11,802 bases of DNA from Acanthamoeba castellanii str. Neff. Taxonomy: Eukaryota > Discosea > Longamoebia > Acanthamoebidae. The notes beneath the pieces are model-generated. The model ran no database searches. It worked only from the letters and a program-made list of their open reading frames with translations, and was not told where the DNA came from. The stretch covers positions 1 through 11,802 of the forward strand of contig NW_004457451.1 of the NCBI RefSeq assembly GCF_000313135.1, in the 5' to 3' direction. Both the position numbers and the translations under genes were made by a program. Positions 8,901 through 11,802 of this stretch are shown here, piece after piece (positions within the stretch are counted from its first letter, which is position 1; every line of letters starts with the position of its first letter).

Positions 8901-9048
8901 GCGATTCGATGAAGAGGGTGAGATCGGCCTCTGAAGCCGAGGGAGGCGGGACTAAAGAGGAAGGCGAGCCCAGGAGCAGAAGATTGTCGGCATCGAGGCC
9001 GCCCAAGGACATCGCCTTGCGCGCTGGTGATCGAGTAGGCGTCTCCAT
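5939..9048 (-). CDS. CDC23: Anaphase-promoting complex subunit Cdc23/APC8, 12 exons
   Basis: This is a scaffold subunit of the APC/C ubiquitin ligase, which marks cyclins and securin for destruction. Exons (descending): 9048-8570, 8447-8371, 8231-8129, 8012-7842, 7714-7575, 7466-7287, 7142-6978, 6905-6797, 6710-6599, 6487-6374, 6268-6152, 6061-5939. They total 1890 bases, 629 residues plus stop, near the 597 of human CDC23. Every junction is in phase. The N-terminal APC8 region (LRSELLRAARELSSRGLYAASKWAVEQ, written here as a segment near residues 60-90) is followed by LYLAGEKRKEEETVE, then TPR helices. Strongly family-typical blocks are DKYREETCCIIGNYYGL, LMGHEYMEMKN, SRDYRAWYGLGQTYELLKMP and EAKALLREI. 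The acidic tail ends in DPNDE. Three acceptors are AAG rather than CAG or TAG (ending at 8232, 7715 and 6269). The start at 9048 is the first Met of an open exon just below a promoter-like region. Confidence 0.95.
6299..6350. repeat. (CA)n repeat in Cdc23 intron
   Basis: About 11 pure CA units plus CACAC fragments lie in the minus-strand intron 6373-6269, where they read as TG on the sense strand. Confidence 0.9.
6490..6551. repeat. (GTGCGT)n hexamer array in Cdc23 intron
   Basis: About nine GTGCGT hexamers lie in the minus-strand intron 6598-6488. The same hexamer recurs in the RasGEF intron at 11155-11188. Confidence 0.9.
6944..6972. repeat. GAAA-type purine repeat in Cdc23 intron
   Basis: A GAAA/AAAG run in the minus-strand intron 6977-6906 makes a pyrimidine-rich stretch on the sense strand, here near the donor rather than the acceptor. 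Confidence 0.8.
7503..7556. repeat. TGCG tetranucleotide repeat in Cdc23 intron
   Basis: Two blocks of TGCG/TGCGTGCG units separated by GTGTA lie in the minus-strand intron 7574-7467. Confidence 0.85.
7730..7835. repeat. AT-rich intron with TAA trinucleotides
   Basis: The Cdc23 intron 7841-7716 is unusually AT-rich. It includes about six ATA/TAA units at 7791-7812. Other introns of the gene are GC/TG-rich, so this one stands apart in composition. Its acceptor follows an A-run on the sense strand (AAAAAAAG), not a pyrimidine tract. Confidence 0.75.
8460..8514. repeat. CGCACA-type hexamer repeat in Cdc23 intron
   Basis: CACACCGCACACGCACA-type units lie in the first minus-strand intron (8569-8448). 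Confidence 0.8.
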
Positions 9049-9237
9049 CTTCTAAATTAAATGAAAAATGTTCTCTCCACTTCCTCTACCGCCTCCAATC
9101 AATCGAGAGGATACAAGAGGTGTAGCTATCAGCTCCCTCCTTGATCGATTTTCCAATCTGCTCTCTTCCCGCCAAAAGAAATTGGGCAAAGATAAAATTA
9201 TAAAATAAAATAACAAGAGTTTGTGGTCATCGCAGGA
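9049..9237 (-). promoter_or_regulatory. RasGEF-to-Cdc23 intergenic region, likely Cdc23 promoter
   Basis: These 189 bases separate the RasGEF stop from the Cdc23 ATG on the minus strand. Reading toward Cdc23, an AT-rich stretch (about 9213-9190) is followed by CCAAT (9185-9181) and TTTTGGCGGGAA (9177-9166), an E2F/DP-type consensus. The start codon lies about 118 bases downstream of that site. The AT-rich part may also serve RasGEF 3' end formation. The elements are seen in the sequence, but their function is inference. Confidence 0.55.
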
Positions 9238-11802
9238 TCACGTCGATGTCGAGGGCTTGTAGACGCTATCGGCCAGGAGCACGCTCGCGCCCTGACCGAG
9301 CGCCGCGTAGAAAGCCACACTGCCCTGTCGGTCCCGTGTGACCACCGCTGGCCGATTCGCGACCAGCGGCATCACTTGCGCCCGCGGGGAGGACGTGGCG
9401 GTGGCCTGATTGCTGCCGCTGGTGGTGCCCTGGGCGGCGGGAGCCTTCGCCTTGCGGCCCTGCTTCTTCCTCTTCTTCTTCCTCATCGTCTTTGTCTGCT
9501 CTTTGGTCGTGGCCGCGGCGATCTGGTTGGTGCTGGTGTTGGTGTTGTTGTTCGGCAGGGCAGTGTCACTGTCGCTCTCAGTTGGCGTCGGCGCCGCGTC
9601 ACTGCCGCCCGCTGCCCCCGGAGGCGAGGGCAGCGTGGTAGAAGAGGTGGACGAGGTCCTGGTGGTGGAGCTCGATTGATCGCGGGCGATCGATTGAGGC
9701 GTGGGCGAGGGCAGCGAGGTGGTACCGGTCGAGTTGGATCGCTGGTGCTGGTGGTGCGGGCTGCTTCCGTCGCCGCTGCCGCCGCTACTGCTGCCCAGGT
9801 CGACCTTCCCGCGAAACGAAAGTATGCGCTCCTTGAGGTGCTTCAGCGACTTGACCCTCTTGGCACCGCCGCCATTGGAGCCGCCCCGCGATCCAGTCAG
9901 CGCCGCACGCTGGTCGTCGTCGCTCGACTCCTCCACCTGGGCTGGTCGCTCTCGAATCACGTCGATGTCGTCGTCATCGCCGTCATCGCCGTCAGAGTCG
10001 TGGCCACCGCTGGCCCGCAGCGTAGTGTCATCAAAGCTGCCGGTCCGCTCGTTCTTGTGGCGCCCGCGCGCGTGGTGCGCTTGATGCACACATTGGCCGC
10101 TTCCGCTTTTGTTCTTCGCGTTTCTTTTCTTTTGCAGCTGCCCCCGTCGTCGCCGGTTCTGTTCGTCGTCGTGCTGCTTCTGCTGCTCGGTCGTCGCGCT
10201 GTTACTTCGGTCGCGCAGACTCGACGCTGACGACCCGCCGGCGACGTCGAGCTCCCCGGAGCTCCAGGGCTGCAGGCTCTTCGGCCGCCCCTTGCTGTGG
10301 CCGCCGGCAGCAACGCCCAGCAGGGCCGACGACAGCGACTCGTGGACCCCGCTGCCGCTTCCGCCGATGATGAGGGAGCCCTCGCGTTCGTCGCGGTCGC
10401 TCGTGTCCGGCGTCGACAGTTCGAGCGGTTGGCTGTCGGACTCGCTCGCGCTCGAAAGCACGATCTCCGTGTTCCACGGCTCGGCGGTGTGCCCCTTGAA
10501 AACGATGCAACTGCCGCTGGACATATTGCGCGATAGCGGCGACGAAGATGACAGTGGCGACGGCGACGGCGCTGGTTTGGACGTGTCGTACACCTTGAGG
10601 TGGTACATCTCCCGCTCCAGCATGCCAGCGGTGCCCTGGCTCAACATGGCGTAGAAGGCGATGCTGGCGTTGCGCTCGCGCACCATCGGTCGGGGCTGCA
10701 GAGCTGCTGTCACGGTCGACGCGTTGTCTTCCCTACTCAGCACCTCGGACACCGTGTCGCTTTTCATCGCGGCCTCGAAGTACTCCTGCGCCGTGTCTGG
10801 GTTGAGGCTCGATTCCTCTGTCGTGTGGTGTGGGCCGTGTCAGTCATGGGCGATAGCTGGTGCGGGCACCACTGAGACGAGCGCACCATGTGGCAGGCCT
10901 TCCAGCGGTTGTGCTATGGGGCAGCTCTTCAGCGACATGCTGTACAGCACGTCGTCATCGTCCTCGTATTGGAGCGTTTCCAGGTATCGGCGCGCCGAGT
11001 CCTTTCGCGGCAGGGAGTAGGAGTTGGCCTGGAAGTTCTTGAGCTCGGCCACGATCTGGTACTGGAGATCGATCAGGTGCGAATTGATCCAGCCCTCGGA
11101 CGTATACGCCGCATTACCCTCGCTCACCGCTATAAAATCTGATGATATGCAGTGGTGCGTGTGCGTGTGCGTGTGCGTGTGCGTGTGCGACGAGCGTAAG
11201 TGAAGAGAGCGAGTAAGGGCCTAAGTGGGTTGAATGTAGGTACCTCGCAGGATGATGGCCAGGTACGGCAGGATGGGCGGAATGCCGCGCGCTACGAACA
11301 AGTTCGATGATCCGCCCGAGGCCGGCGAAGAGAACGGCGACGAGGCGGAGAACGGCGAAGAAGGAGACAGAGACGAGTGCGACGAAAGCGATGCCGAGGA
11401 CGACAGGAGCGGCAGCGAGGGAGACGGCGACGATGGCACCAATTGGCCACAACTGACGCTGCTGGAGAGGCCCGGTGGTGGCAAGCTCAAGACTGGTAGC
11501 GTTCGATCACCCACCAGCGCGCCGGTCGATGCGCCCAGCTCGGTGAGGAAGTACTTGTCCTTGCCCTCCTGCAACGCCTTCTCGGCGAGCGCCGCAGACA
11601 GGTCGGCTTGGCCCGCCCTGTCGGTGTTGATGAGGTGCAGCGCCTCCTGTCGGGGCAGCGCGTCGCCGCCGCTCAGCCTCTCCTTCGCCTTTGCCTTCGT
11701 CTTTGTCTCTTTCGCTCTTTCCTTCACTTTCCCGTCGCTTTCCTTTTCTTCGCTGCCTTCGCTTTTCGTGGCCGTGGTTGCGGTGGCGGCTGTAGCGCTT
11801 GC
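9238..11802 (-). CDS. RasGEF (Cdc25-like) domain protein, 5' partial, three exons in window
   Basis: This is a predicted guanine-nucleotide exchange factor for a Ras-family GTPase, open at the right window edge. Exons (descending): 11802-11244, 11129-10887, 10817-9238, joining in phase to 793 residues plus stop. The spliced segment around exon 1/2, GIPPILPYLAIILRA then VSEGNAAYTSEGWIN, IVAELKNFQANSY and VLYSMSLKSCP, matches the C-terminal helices of RasGEF domains (PCVPYLG, then the IREIQQYQ helix, then YELSLK in SOS-like proteins). The catalytic N-terminal half is not visible and presumably lies off the window. A Ser/Pro-rich insertion (about 11460-11290) directly precedes the conserved helix. 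The 526-residue last exon is low-complexity (Ser, Thr, Gly, Asp and Gln runs) with a basic, NLS-like cluster (KKKRKKQGRKAK, near 9450-9490). A motif S-x-A-F-Y-A-x-L-x-Q-G occurs at each end of this tail. Confidence 0.8.
11152..11190. repeat. (GTGTGC)n hexamer array in RasGEF intron
   Basis: About six hexamers lie in the minus-strand intron 11243-11130. They have the same unit as the array in the Cdc23 intron at 6490-6551. Confidence 0.9.

Noticed and set aside
9223..10230. 335-residue plus-strand frame opposite the RasGEF tail
   Set aside because: It is a shadow of a GC-rich low-complexity minus-strand exon, giving only Arg/Gly/Leu-rich runs without a domain. The minus frame splices in phase to a RasGEF domain.

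Overview
The window looks like nuclear DNA of a GC-rich, intron-dense unicellular eukaryote. Three genes are split into many exons of roughly 66-200 bases by short GT-AG introns. These introns are full of TG/CA, GTGCGT and similar simple repeats. The protein families present (a tyrosine-kinase-like kinase with an EDR1 domain, an anaphase-promoting-complex subunit, a Ras exchange factor) together with the base composition suggest an amoebozoan, most likely Acanthamoeba or a close relative. That assignment is inference from style and gene content, not from a database search.

Layout. Positions 2-3983 (+) hold the 3' part of a 17-exon kinase gene. All 17 exons join in phase to give 762 residues: a disordered N-terminus, a PH-fold domain (WH1- or PH-like), an EDR1-type domain and a C-terminal protein kinase whose DFG motif reads DFN. 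Positions 4221-5288 (+) hold an intronless gene for a 355-residue predicted secreted glycoprotein with a hydrophobic C-terminal tail. Positions 5441-5882 (+) hold a decayed, internally rearranged copy of that gene, in which an inner block is inverted. Positions 9048-5939 (-) hold a complete 12-exon gene for the TPR protein Cdc23/APC8 (629 residues when spliced). Positions 11802-9238 (-) hold the 3' part of a three-exon gene whose product contains the C-terminal half of a RasGEF (Cdc25-like) catalytic domain, followed by a long low-complexity tail bracketed by a duplicated motif.

Relations. The kinase gene and the secreted-protein locus run left to right. The RasGEF and Cdc23 genes run right to left, 189 bases apart. 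The pseudogene and Cdc23 converge with 56 bases between them. Nothing here is an operon and no shared pathway is evident, although kinase, RasGEF and APC/C genes are all signalling or cell-cycle genes. The Cdc23 promoter carries a textbook E2F-type site next to an inverted CCAAT box, about 120 bases upstream of the start codon.

No tRNA, rRNA, CRISPR array or intact transposable element was recognised. The exon models rest on reading-frame phase and family resemblance read by eye. They agree internally (each complete or partial CDS sums to whole codons) but have not been tested against transcripts.
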